Source of the DNA: Epiperipatus broadwayi
Taxonomy: Eukaryota; Onychophora; Udeonychophora; Euonychophora; Peripatidae
Reading direction: 5' to 3'
DNA: 64,000 nt
NCBI GenBank assembly: GCA_028023455.1
Contig: JAQFVV010012423.1
Span: 9,282,269 to 9,346,268 of the forward strand
In this document: one piece after another, positions 24,775-34,740 of the stretch
Position numbering within the stretch: position 1 is the first letter of the stretch
How the letters are laid out: every line of letters begins with the position of its first letter
Made by a program: the position numbers and the translations under genes
Notes under the pieces: model-generated
Database searches by the model: none
The model's input: the letters and a program-made list of their open reading frames with translations, nothing else
Told to the model about the DNA's origin: nothing

Positions 24775-25212
24775 AATGATTAAAGTATTGGATCATCATG
24801 ATATTGACTTTAGATATTGTCCTACTCTGAAGAATATTTATCAAAATACAACTGCAGTGATTAGATTACACGGTCATTATAAAAGTATTAACACTGAAAA
24901 GGGCGTATGACATGCTGATTCCATATCTTCAAATTTTTACAGCAGCTTGGATTAAAATGAGAAGATTAGGGAATAAAAGTAAATGCAAATTATTTAAATC
25001 ATCTAGATTTTGTAGATGATGTAGTTATGTTTTGCTAATTATGTTACAGAGCTTCAGGAAATGTAGCAAGAGTTTTCAGGTAAAAGTTAGGACTAAAGAT
25101 AAAAGCTAAAGCGACTAAAGCAAAGATTAATGGATTGTCTCAGAAGGAAAAAATAAAGATTGATAATCATAAATTAGAATCAATTCGTAAACAAAAATAC
25201 CTTTGTGAGATT
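24775..25212 (+). mobile_element. RTE LINE fragment, 5' piece of a split copy
   Basis: The sequence aligns with the RT palm region of the RTE LINE (about 21130-21580). Examples are 'KVLDHHDIDF', the decayed 'KGV..DSIS' block, and 'HLDFVDDV' near 25005-25030 where the intact copy has HLDFADDV. It carries several stops and deletions. It breaks off within the 'KYLC' stretch, and the continuation is found 6.8 kb downstream at 32051. Confidence 0.75.
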
Positions 25213-25290
25213 TTATGCACAAACTTTCCTGCATCTATTGATTATTCTGGCTTGCACTGAGTGGCGTTATTGTATGGAGAGTTTTTCCTT
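25213..25290 (+). mobile_element. Fragment of the hammerhead repeat (family 1), 3' part
   Basis: This 78-bp piece matches the segment that follows the hammerhead motif in the element at 33.6-34.6 kb. It starts at 'attttatgcacaa' and ends at 'gagagtttttcctt', the same end point as the terminal unit there (34632). The ribozyme itself is not included. The shared end point suggests a true 3' terminus. Confidence 0.65.
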
Positions 25291-26977
25291 ATGGTGGATC
25301 ATTATATATGAGTTTTATAGATATAGAGAGGGCATATGATAGAGTAAATAGAAATAGATTAAGGGTAAGTTTAGCAAATTTGGGAATGGATGAAGCTTTA
25401 GTAAATATTATTAAGAAATTATATGAAAATAATTACTATACTTATCAATTAGGGGATATAGAATCAGTTAAAATTAAAAATGGGGTGGGACTAAGGCAAG
25501 GATGCCCTATGTCACCTATTTTGTTGTATTTGAGTGAAATGTAGAATGCAATAGAAAGACTAGGAAGAGGGATAGAGATACCTTTAATAGATGGCAAGGG
25601 AGTATATATTTTGTCGGGACTTTTTTTTTGCGAATGATATCTTTTTGTGTGCAGAAAGAAGAGAAGATATGGAAATTATGCTGAGGACATGTGCAAGGGT
25701 GGGTAAAGAGATGGGGATTAAATTTACTGAAGAAAAATCAAATATAATGATTGGTTAATTCTGGGGAAAGAGAAGATGTAGAGTTTTTATTGGGGGGATA
25801 TAAAGTTAAGTGTGGTGAATAGATATAGGTATTTGGGAATCATCTTATGTAATCAGGAAAATTGCTTGGATGAATGGGAGAAAAAATTGGTAAATGAAGC
25901 AAATAAAAGAAAGGGTTTGGTAAAGAAACTAATAGTGTTTTCATATAATAAATATGATATAGCTAGAATTGTATGGAAGGGAGTTGCAATAGCAGGGTTA
26001 ACATATGGTAATGATGCATTATGTATTAGTAAAGGAGTTTTAGATTATTTAGAGAAAGTACAAAGGGAAGCAGGAAGACATGCATTAGATGCAGAGGTGT
26101 GGACAGCAAAGGAGGCAATTCAAGGAGAAATGGGATGGTCAAGTTTTTATATGAGAGATGCAAAAAGTAAAATGAAAATGTTTGGTAGGTTGGAGTTTAT
26201 CGATAGTAAGAGAATAGCCAAAATAATGTTTAATTGGGTTATGAGTAAAGGGCTGGTAATGAAAAGGGTGAGAAAGGTAATGTGGTATGCAAAAGATTTC
26301 GTTAAAGAATTTATATCAGTATACTTGTATAAAAAATGGATGATTGTATTAGCAGAATTGTTGAGTGTTATAGTGGTAAGAAATGGGATAAAAGAATAGA
26401 TGCATTAATAAAGAATAGGGAGTTGGAGAGATGGAAAACTAGTATGGAGGGTAAGAAGAATTTAAATATATATATAGAAGTAAACAGAACATTGGGTGCA
26501 AATTAATTTATGATAATAGTAAGGAAAGTAGTTTATTGTTTAAGGCTCAAACAGGATCTTTAGCAACAAGAGAATATACATGTAAATGGAAAATTATGGG
26601 TGATTTAGTGTGCAAATTGTATAAGGAAGGTATAGAAAATATTAGGCATCTGTTGATTGAATGTAAATGCTTGAAAGCTGAAAGGGTACAAATAATGAAG
26701 TTATGGGAGAATAAATATGAACAAAGTGATTATACAGAAAGTGAGTTATTGGTTTTTATACTGGGTTTAGGAACAGATAAGGGGGATTTAGATATAAAGG
26801 CCATAGAGTTGTCAAAGATTATGTTGTGGAAATGGGATGGAGCAGATTATGGGAAAGCTTAAGGTGGGGGATGGAAGGGGAAGATAAAGTGACTAACAGG
26901 TTTCTTTGGGTATAGTTGCTGAGAGATTCCTGACTCCATTTAAGGAGAAGTTACAGTACATCACATCACATTCTCTG
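25291..26977 (+). mobile_element. PHD/SGNH-type LINE, copy 1, 5'-truncated
   Basis: This copy starts in the RT domain ('SFIDIERAYDRVNR', 'GVGLRQGCPMSP') and continues through the C-terminal part. Open pieces are 25308-25544, 25812-26399 and 26536-26862. The 3' UTR ends in 'cacattctctg'. It matches copy 2 (30443-32050) closely but has its own stops, frameshifts and a decayed catalytic block ('FANDI' near 25630). The C-terminal zinc-knuckle-like segment 'CKLYKEGIENIRHLLIECKC' has one Cys changed to Tyr compared with copy 2. Copies 1 and 2 lie head to tail without visible host sequence between them. Confidence 0.8.
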
Positions 26978-27179
26978 AGAGCATCACTATAAAGATTGAT
27001 TATTGAGTATGAAAGTATAAATTGTGGTCAAGAGAGTGAGTTATTTGAAAAATTGTTTTGTTTAATTGTTTGAAAGTTTTTTGTTTGCCATTTTATGAAT
27101 GGAAGTTTTTTAAAAAAAAGTTATTTTGTTGAATGTGTGTTAGTGTAAGGATATTTATAACAAAATTGTATATAAGATT

Positions 27180-27430
27180 AATTCGTGTTTAGTAAGTTTG
27201 TTACTAAAGGTTTTTTTGAACTTTTCATTTAATTTGAAGTTTGATCGGTTTTGAAAGAAAGTATTTTTTTTTATTCTTCCATGTAAGAGGGTTTGAAGAA
27301 TAAGATTAATTCATGTTTAGTAAGTTTGTTTCTAAAGGTTTTTTGAACTTTAAAACAGTCATTTAATTTAAAGTTTGATTGGTTTTGAAAAAAAGTAAAT
27401 TTTTTTATTCTTTCATGTAAGGGGGTTTGA
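27180..27430 (+). repeat. ~120-bp tandem duplication in the LINE 5' UTR
   Basis: Two units, about 27180-27300 and 27301-27430, both run from 'agattaattcatgtttagtaa'-like starts through 'aaagtttgat(c/t)ggttttga' to 'ggtttgaagaata'. Tandem 5' UTR units are common in LINE promoters. Here they could represent promoter monomers. Confidence 0.75.
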
Positions 27431-27473
27431 AGAATAGGAGAGGTATTATAAAGACAAATATAGAATAGGTGAC

Positions 27474-28179
27474 TTGGAAAATAAGAATATGGATTGCATT
27501 TGTATTACACAATGCAAATATAATTGGCAGAAAGGGATTAGGCATGCTCTGGTAGAGTGTACAGTGTGTACTGAGGTTTATTACTTGACATGTTTGGATA
27601 ATAATAGGAAGGATGTAACAGATTTCTGGTTATGTGGTCAGTGTGTAAATGTGATAAAAGAGGTGAAAAAGTGGTTTCTATGTGTAGGTAGTTTAAAGAG
27701 AAAGGGGAAAGGGAACAAAATGTAGTTAAGAAATATAGGACAGAATATGGTTTTAGTGAAGTGTCAGGAGATATGGGTGGAGAAAGCAGTAGTGCAATGG
27801 AGATGGTTAGCCAGAAAATAAGTAAGATAGAGGAAGAAGTGAAGGATGTAAAAGCAAAATTATAATTGTTAGAGATAAAGTATGAACAGATAAAGAAATT
27901 ATTGAGTAGGAATGGTAAGGAAGAAATAAATAAGGAGGTTTAGAAGGTGATAGAAAATGTTATAGATAGAGTAGAAAAAGTAGATTATGAGACAGTATTG
28001 ATAGGAGAAGGAGATTCACTAATTAGAGAATGTGGGGATATAATTGCAAGGGAAAATAGAAGCAGGTATGTAAGAGTACATTTGCCTGGAGCTAGAATTA
28101 GGGATGTGACAGATAAAGTAAAAAAGCAAGGTAGTAGAGATGTATATGTTATGGTAGGGACTAATAATTTGTCAGAATC

Positions 28180-28244
<65 letters not shown>

Positions 28245-28540
28245 ATGGATGAGAATGTAGAATCAATTACGAGTTTGAGTAAAATTAAAGGAAAGTAGGG
28301 GTAGTTGGATTATTACCAAGATTTGACAAGAGACATTTGTTAGATAGGGCATGTTCTACAAATGAGAGATTGAAAAAAATCATGTGAGAGAAATATATGT
28401 TATGTTTGTGGATGTATGGGATTGGTTTATTGGAAAAAGGGAGTTATATAATAAAGATGGATTGCACTTAGGAAAACAAGGAAGTGAAGTTTTAGGGAGT
28501 CTGATGAATAAAGAATGTATTTCGGGAAACTTTTAAAGGG
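27474..28540 (+). pseudogene. LINE ORF1 with PHD-like finger and SGNH esterase-like domain
   Basis: The N-terminal piece (27474-27725) has spaced Cys/His residues of a PHD-type finger: 'CICITQC', 'HALVECTVC', 'YYLTC' and 'FWLCGQC'. After a lysine/glutamate-rich coiled segment (27830-27940) the piece 27947-28180 shows SGNH-hydrolase blocks: 'GDSLIREC' (catalytic-Ser block), 'LPGARIRDVT' and 'VGTNNLSES'. The final block 'DGLHLGKQG' (catalytic Asp/His) follows at about 28460-28490. An AG microsatellite interrupts the frame at 28181. Esterase-type ORF1 proteins are known from CR1 and related LINEs and bind RNA or membranes. This copy has stops (27723, 27941) and is dead. Confidence 0.75.
28181..28243. 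repeat. (AG)n microsatellite, about 31 units
   Basis: An uninterrupted AG run lies inside the esterase-like part of ORF1. The frame reads through as Arg/Glu or Ser/Leu on the two strands, which creates spurious open frames. Confidence 0.95.
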
Positions 28541-28739
28541 GGGTGGGCTTTTAAATTGTAGTATCAAAAAGAAGAATAATGGATGGGATGTAAGAAATAA
28601 GCAAAAGATAGTTGATTTAGATGTAAGTGTAGATGTGGAGAGGAAATGGATCTGTAAAATTAATGGTAAGAAATTTTTTTATAAACATAATGGAGAAGAA
28701 AGAGTCAAAGGAATTTATAAAAGAGTAGTTAGGAAAGAA

Positions 28740-29400
28740 AAAATGGTTAAAATTGGATATTTGAATATGCAAGGTGGTAGGAGACCAGAAAAGTGGCTGA
28801 ATTAAACAAAGCAATTGAAAATGAAGAGCTTAAGGCATTAGCAGTAGTGGAAACACATCTAAGAGAAGAAGAACCTATTCTGGAAGATTTGGTATGGCTG
28901 GATAAAAATAGAAAAGAAAAAGAAAAAAGGGTGGTGGTATAGGTATTATATTGAAAAAATATTTATATATTGTTAAATATCAAGAATATTTGTGATTTGA
29001 AATAAGGTTGGTTAGGCAAGAATGGATGGTGGCTATAGTGTATATGGCCATTGGAGATAGTCAAACTGTAATGGAGTAGAACAGTAGCATATATGAATGC
29101 CTAGTTAAGGATATACAGAGTTTTAAAGAATAGAGGAAGAGAATAATAGTTATAGGGGATATGAATGAACATATTGAAGAAATTGATGATGTAGAGAGTG
29201 AATTTGAGCATTTTGAATTTATCAAATATTTATGAGGGACAATACACATGGTCTAGGAATAATATATTCACACAATAGATTATGTATTGGTAGAGAAAGA
29301 GGGAATGAATAAAATACAGAAAATTAAGGTGTTAGATAATGAAGAGAGAGTATGTAATAGTGATTATAACTTCATTGTAATAGAAATGGTTAGTAATGTG
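28740..29400 (+). pseudogene. LINE ORF2 endonuclease domain, broken
   Basis: The pieces read 'IGYLNMQGG' (first Asn block), 'ALAVVETHLREEEP' (Glu block, about 28838-28875), 'VAIVYMAIGDSQT' (29030-29070) and 'IVIGDMNEHI' (catalytic Asp/Asn block, about 29145-29175), with the terminal Asp-His block decayed near 29350. Stops and frame changes separate them. The family cleaves target DNA for target-primed reverse transcription. Confidence 0.7.
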
Positions 29401-29937
29401 ATGGAGTATAGAAAAAAATAGAAACAGTAGTGAATGATGTGGATGGAGAATGAATGATAAGAATAAGTTGGAAGAGTATAAAATACAAGTTGAAGAAACC
29501 ATGGAACAGTTGGTTGGGTATGAGTATAAGGACTGGAGAAATAGAAAACATAGTAAATAGGGTTTTAGTTGGGAATATGCAGAAGAATAAAAGTAATAAA
29601 AAATGAGAGTTAGTAAAAATGTAAAAGAGAGGAAAGAAGCATGCAGAGAATATAAGTGTGCTATTAAAAACAAAGAAAATGAAAAAGATATTAATGCTAA
29701 ATGGGAGAAGTACTTAAAAAAGAAGAATTTGGCTAAAATAGATAATTATAGAGAGAGAATGAAGTAGAATAGTAAATTGCTGGAGGATATTAATAAAAGT
29801 GGAAGTGATGGGAATAAAAAAATTGGAATTACATTAAAAGGAGAAATGTAGGGTGGAGAGAGATAGTGTTACTAAATGATGAGGGAATAGAGTGAAGCTC
29901 TAGAGAAGAATTAGAGAGAATCTTAAATAGATATGTA

Positions 29938-31930
29938 ATGGATACAGAAAAGATGTTAGCTGTGAAGGACTTATTGATAGAAAACATGAAAGCATTTAGT
30001 AATGGGAATATTAGGTCTATAAAAAATGAACTGAATGAGGCAGGGAAGAAATTTAAAAGTGAAAAGGCAAGAGGTTTAGATGGATGGGCAGCAGAGATGG
30101 TAATGAATTTAGGGTATAGAGCAAAAGTAAAGCTATTATCATGTTTTAATAAGATGGAACAGAAGAGAGTTTTTCCAGACAGTTGGAGTAATATAAGAGT
30201 AAGATTATTATTTAAAGAAAAGAATAAGGATCATAGAAAGTTAAAACAATTATAGACCGATAGTGGTAACATCAGTTTTATATAAAGTTTTTTCATATAT
30301 GGTGGCTGGAAGAGTTCCAAAATGGAAGGAAGAGAATAATGTAGTGGGGGAAATGGAAGGAGGTTTTAGGTCAGATAGGCATATAGAAGATAGTTTATTT
30401 GTAGTTACACAACTTATGGATATGAGTAGGAATTCAGGTTGATTGTTATATTTGAGTTTTATAGATATAGAAAAGGCATATGATAGAGTAAATAGAAATA
30501 AATTATGGGTAAGTTTAAGAAATTTGGGAATGGATGAAGCTTTAGTAAATATTAAGAAATTATATGAAAATAATTACTATACTTATCAATTAGGGGATAT
30601 AGAATCAGTTAAAGTTAAAAATGGGGTGGAACTAAGGCAAGGATGCCCTATGTCACCTATTTTGTTTTTGTTGTATTTGAGTGAAATGAAATAAGCAATA
30701 GAAAGACTAGGAAGAGGGATAGAGATACCGTTAATAGGTGGCAAGGGAATATATACTTTGTCAGGTCTTTTTTGCAGATGATATTTTTTTGTGTGCAGAA
30801 AGAAGAGAAGATATGGAAGCTATGCTGAGGATATGTGCAAAGGGTAGGTAAATAGATTGGGATTAAATTTAAGGAAGAAAAATAAAATATAATGATGGTT
30901 AATATTGGAGAAAGAGAAGATGTACAATTTTTATTGGGGGATATAAAGTTAAGTGTGATGGTAGATATAATTATTTGGGAATCATCTTAAGTAATCAGAA
31001 AAATTGTCTGGATGAATGAGAGAAAAAATTGGTAAATGAAGCAAAGAAAAAAGCATTTGGCAAAGAAATTAACAGTGTTTTTATATAATAAATATGATGT
31101 AGCTAGAATTGTATGAAAGGGAGTTGCAGTAGCAGGGTTAACATATGGTAATGATGTGTTATGTGTTAGTAAAGGTGTATTGGATTACTTAGAAAAAGTA
31201 CAAAGGGAAGTAGTAAGACATGCATTAGATGCAGAGGTGTGGACAGCAAAGGGGACAATTCAAAAAGAAATGGGATAGTCAAGCTGTTAAATGAGAGATG
31301 CAAAAGTAAAATAAAAATGTTTTGTAGGTTGAAGTTTATGGATAATAAAAGAATAGCCAAAATAGTATTTAATTGGGTTATGATTAATGGGCAGGCAATA
31401 AGATGGGTGGAAAAGGTCATGCGGTATGCAAAAGATTTGGATAAAGAATTTATATCAGTATACTTATACAAAAGGTGGGATAATTGTTTTAGAAGATATG
31501 TTGACTGTTAATAAATAATAGGAGTTGGAGAGATGGAGAACTAGTATGGAGAGTAAAAAGAGTTTAAATATATGGAGAAGTAAATGGAACGTTGGGTGTG
31601 AGTTAATTTAGGATAATAGCAAGGAAAGCAATTTATTGTTTAAGGCTTGAACGGGAACTTTAGCAACAAGAGATTATACATGTAAATGGAAAAATATGGA
31701 TGATTTAGTCTGCAAATTGTGTAAGGAAGGCATAGAAAATATTAGGCATCTGTCGATTGAATGTAAATGCTTACAAGCAGAAAGGGTACAAATAATGAAG
31801 TCATGGAAGAATAAATATGAACAAAGTGATTATGCAGAAAGTGGGTTATTGGTTTTTATGTTGGGTTTGGGAAAAGATAAGGGGGATTTAGATATAAAGG
31901 CCATAGAGTTGACAAAGATTATGTTGTGAA
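29938..31930 (+). pseudogene. LINE ORF2 reverse transcriptase and C-terminal Cys/His segment, broken
   Basis: RT blocks in order: 'EKARGLDGW' (30060), 'FPDSWSN' with 'LFKEKNK' (30170), a decayed 'NYRPI'-type block at about 30248, 'SFIDIEKAYDRVNR' (30455), 'LRQGCPMSPILF' (30630) and a decayed 'FADD' block near 30770. The thumb and C-terminal region follow to about 31510. The last piece (31696-31929) has 'CKLCKEGIENIRHLSIECKC', a C-x2-C...H...C arrangement that is usual at the LINE ORF2 C-terminus. At least ten stops or frame changes interrupt it. Confidence 0.8.
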
Positions 31931-32050
31931 AATGGGATGGAGCAGATTATGGGAAAGCTTAGGGTGGGGAATAAAAGGGGAAGGTAAAGGGGCCAACAAG
32001 TTTCTTTGGACATAGTTGCTGAGAGAATCCTGACTCTCACACATTCTCTG

Positions 32051-32550
32051 TGTCATGCATATGAAAATATAGTTGATGAAATTAATCATAAACTGAGATG
32101 AATTGCTTTTGGTAAAAATAATTTAACACTAAAAGAAAGCATAGCTTTGTGTTTGAAAAGAAAGGTTTTTAATAGATGTGTTTCACCAGTTTTTACTTTT
32201 GGCTCTAAGACTTGACATGTAACAAAAGAGCAATTCACAGACTTTAAACTACTTTATGTGTTAGAAGTATTAAAAATAGATTAAAAACGAAATACACGAG
32301 CGAGAGAATAATATCATTGGAAAAATTAAAAGATTGAAATGGATGATGTTTTAAATTGAATCTGAAGTGATTGTAAAAGACATAGAGCAAAGCAATAAAT
32401 GAGTTAAATGGATCAAATAATTACATTTACTGTTCTATTTTGGAGACGAGAGGCTAGGATCAAAGAAACTATATCAGACTTAGGAATACTTTCTTTCCGT
32501 AGTAGATTAGTAATAGTTGAAAATGGTGATTCTTTGACTGATGTATCTGA
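32051..32550 (+). mobile_element. RTE LINE fragment, 3' piece of the split copy
   Basis: This continues the RTE copy broken at 25212: 'ENIVDEINHKL', 'FGKNNLTLKESIALCLKRKV' and 'FNRCVSPVFTFGSKT' correspond to 21598-21770 of the better copy. It then runs with decay to the equivalent of its 3' end. The break in the protein alignment is seamless when the intervening 25213-32050 is removed, which shows a nested insertion. Confidence 0.75.
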
Positions 32551-32703
32551 ATAGTGACTTTTAGAATTGAGAATTAAAAGTATTTTTGTTTCACAAAAAT
32601 ATGCTTATGCAAATGTCATAATCATATTTCAGATTTTTAACTATTTTGCATACTAGTCAAACATAGTAAACAACAGTTTTTAACTAATGGTAATGATTTT
32701 GAA

Positions 32704-32845
32704 TTCTTTAGACTAAGGATATGATTTTGTTTAATATTTAAAAATATTTATGATATAAATTCATCATACTAGTGTTCTTTAGACTAAGGATATGATTTTG
32801 TTTAATATTTAAAAATATTTATGATATAAATTCATCATACTAGTG
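32704..32845. repeat. 71-bp perfect tandem duplication
   Basis: The units 32704-32774 and 32775-32845 appear identical, beginning in 'ttctttagactaagg' and ending in 'catcatactagtg'. They lie between the 3' ends of two opposed RTE copies. The lack of differences suggests a recent event. Confidence 0.9.
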
Positions 32846-32879
32846 CCTTATTTCAAGTAACCCATTATCTATATTAGCA

Positions 32880-33615
32880 ATACTCCAATTCAAATCAATT
32901 TCAGTCTTTCAATTATTTAAATGATGTTGGTAATACTTGCTTATTTTCTTGCTCATGTATTTTGTTTTTGATCCCTTCTCGTTATTCCTGTTATATATCT
33001 CGCTATACTTTTTAAAGTAGTCTAAAGTCTGTGAATTGTTCTTTTGTTATGAATTCAAGTCTCAGATTTATAATTAAGAACTAATAAAATACATCTATTA
33101 AAAATCTTTTCCAAACACATAGAATATATTCTTTTAATATTAAATTTTTTTCTGTCAAAAGCATTCTTCCCAAATTTAATTCTATGATTAAGTTACACCA
33201 TTATGTTTCCATCTGTATTAATAATCTGACTAAAGTATCTGTAGTTATTTATTTTTTCTAATTCATGATTATCAATCTTTATTTTCTTCTGAGAAAATTC
33301 ATTGAATATTACTTAAGCCCTTTTAGCATTTATGTTTAACCATACTTTCTTACATTCATTTGATAATTCTTGCAAAATCTCAATGACCTAAATAATTTTA
33401 CTTATATTCCATTATACCATTTAAATTCATAAAATAGCCTTGTAAAATTGCTGTAAAAAGCTTTGGTGATATGGAATCACCCTATCACAAACCTTTCTTA
33501 AGATTAATCTTCTTGGTATTACCACATAATTTTATCATTGCTGTTCCATATTGATATACATTTTTCAGAATACAATATCTCAAGTTTATTTGTTGATGTT
33601 TCAAATTTTAATCAC
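32880..33615 (-). mobile_element. RTE LINE on minus strand, C-terminal piece
   Basis: The minus strand reads through the RTE region corresponding to about 21140-21910. Examples are 'GDSISPKLFTAIL' (around 33470) and, toward the left, the 'YKSET' and 'KRTIHRL' stretches that match 'YGSETW' and 'RRAIQRL' of the better copy. It is heavily decayed. It is broken at 33616-33628 by the hammerhead element and continues at 34638. Confidence 0.75.
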
Positions 33616-33628
33616 TATAGAAATATTT
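33616..33628. repeat. Left 13-bp target-site duplication of the hammerhead element
   Basis: 'tatagaaatattt' here and 'tatagaaatactt' at 34638-34650 differ by one base and flank the repeat. The RTE sequence on either side is continuous when one copy is removed. Confidence 0.75.
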
Positions 33629-33780
33629 CACATGATCACCATCTCTTATACTAGCACACAATTGTTATTAAACAAGGCAAAACTCTTTATACAGTACTTC
33701 CACCCTATGTCAACCAGAGTAATCAATGGATGCCAGAAGGCTTGTGCATAAAATCCCTATCTAGTGCTTATTCATCAATA

Positions 33781-33822
33781 TCCCCAAACTCGTTTCTGGC
33801 TTGTGGCCTTCATCAGTGAGGT
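33781..33822 (-). ncRNA. Hammerhead-ribozyme-like motif (copy A, core intact)
   Basis: Read on the minus strand: ACCTCA, CTGATGA, a short stem II GGC-CACAA-GCC flanked by an A-A mismatch, GAAA, CGAG as a tiny stem III, TT at the cleavage position, then TGGGGA. Stem I pairs over five bases. All invariant core bases (CUGANGA, GAAA, UH) are kept. The very short stem III fits retroelement hammerheads, which work best as dimers. Confidence 0.65.
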
Positions 33823-34020
33823 TGGATCTGAGAGCACTGCACCTAGATCTTAGGATCTAATGCAACCCTCCAGCAGCCACCTTTTATCTCTACTTAACTA
33901 CAAAATATTGTGTTTTCAATTTCATTTTCATAGTTTTGTAGTTAAGTAGAGATAAAAGGTGGCTGCTGGAGGGTTACATTAGATCCTAAGATCTAGATGC
34001 ATTATTCTTAGATCCAAGGC

Positions 34021-34062
34021 TCCTCACTGACGAAGGCCACAAGACAGAAACTAGTCTGGGGA
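34021..34062 (+). ncRNA. Hammerhead-ribozyme-like motif (copy B, core intact)
   Basis: TCCTCA (34021-34026) pairs perfectly (one G-U) with TGGGGA (34057-34062). The core is CTGACGA (34027-34033) and GAAA (34047-34050). Stem III is the palindrome ACTAGT, followed by C at the cleavage position (34056), giving the classic GUC triplet. Stem II (AGGC-CACAA-GACA) is weakened by a substitution compared with copies A and C. Confidence 0.7.
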
Positions 34063-34484
34063 TATTGGATGAGTAGATACTAGATAGGGATTTTATGCAC
34101 AAGCCTTCTGGCATCCATTGATTACTCTGGTTGACACAGGATGGCACTACTGTATGTATAGTTTTGCCTTGTTTAATAACAATTATGTGCCAGTATAAAA
34201 AGAGATGCTGATCATGTGATGTTTAGTGGTTTAACACCAATCCTGCTTAATAGAATAGTGGTGGCTATGGTTGTTAAAGAGCCAAAGACACCAAAATGTA
34301 TAGGTGCTGAACTGAGTTCAGACCCATATGACTATATAAGCTATTGAGCTTAGAATGAAAATATTATTATAATGTGTTTTCAATTTCATTCTCATAGTTT
34401 TGTAGTTAAGTAGAGATAAAAGGTGGCTGCTGGAGGGTTGCATTAGGGACTAAGATCTAGGTGCAATGCTCTCAGATCCAAGGC

Positions 34485-34526
34485 TCCTCACTGACAAAGG
34501 CCACAAGCCAGAAACTAGTCCTGGGA
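34485..34526 (+). ncRNA. Hammerhead-ribozyme-like motif (copy C, core mutated)
   Basis: The arrangement is the same as in copy B: TCCTCA, core, GGC-CACAA-GCC, GAAA, ACTAGT and C. The core reads CTGACAA, so the invariant G is changed to A, and the first base of the stem I return is C. Cleavage should be lost. Confidence 0.6.
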
Positions 34527-34637
34527 TATTGGATGCGTAGGCATTAGATAGGGATTTTATGCACAAGCCTTCTGGCATCCATTGATTATTCTAGTTGGCA
34601 CAGGGGCATACTACAGTATGGAGAGTTTTTCCTTTTT

Positions 34638-34740
34638 TATAGAAATACTTAAAGAGTCAAAGCCTTTTTTATAATCTATAAATCCAAGATCTGGTGACAA
34701 CTCATATTCATTGATTCCATCTATAACATCATTTTTAATA
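34638..34740 (-). mobile_element. RTE LINE on minus strand, middle piece
   Basis: The minus strand encodes 'INEYELSPDLGFIDYKKGFD', which equals 'INEYELPLCLGFVDYEKAFD' of the better copy. The piece starts with the right target duplication (34638-34650) and ends at about 34740 where a Penelope-like fragment begins. Confidence 0.8.

Larger units (their letters stand above)
26978..32050 (+). mobile_element. PHD/SGNH-type LINE, copy 2, about 5.1 kb
   Basis: This element appears to be full length. A 5' UTR holds a tandem duplication (about 27180-27430), followed by ORF1 with zinc-finger-like and esterase-like parts (27474-28540). ORF2 has endonuclease (28740-29400), RT (29938-31510) and a C-terminal Cys/His segment (31676-31930). 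The 3' UTR is shared with copy 1. The ORF1 type (PHD-like plus SGNH hydrolase) and the endonuclease/RT order point to the CR1/L2/Rex1 branch of non-LTR retrotransposons; the exact clade is uncertain. Many stops and frameshifts make it inactive. Confidence 0.8.
33629..34637 (+). mobile_element. Retrozyme-like hammerhead repeat element (family 1)
   Basis: Three related units carry hammerhead motifs. Unit A is inverted (33629-33905). Unit B (33910-34373) and unit C (34374-34637) are direct copies, so one monomer is 464 bp, and the predicted cleavage points in B and C (after 34056 and 34520) are also 464 bp apart. A and B form a ~277-bp-arm palindrome around a 28-bp loop (33906-33933). C is cut short at 'gagagtttttcctt'. 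There is no coding frame. Flanking 13-bp duplications show insertion into an RTE copy. The layout (tandem partial monomers, inverted 5' piece, type I hammerheads) matches retrozymes or Penelope pLTR arrays, which need reverse transcriptase in trans. Confidence 0.75.

Noticed and set aside
27985-28266. Ser/Leu-rich open frame on the minus strand
   Set aside because: Shadow of the LINE ORF1 and its AG run.
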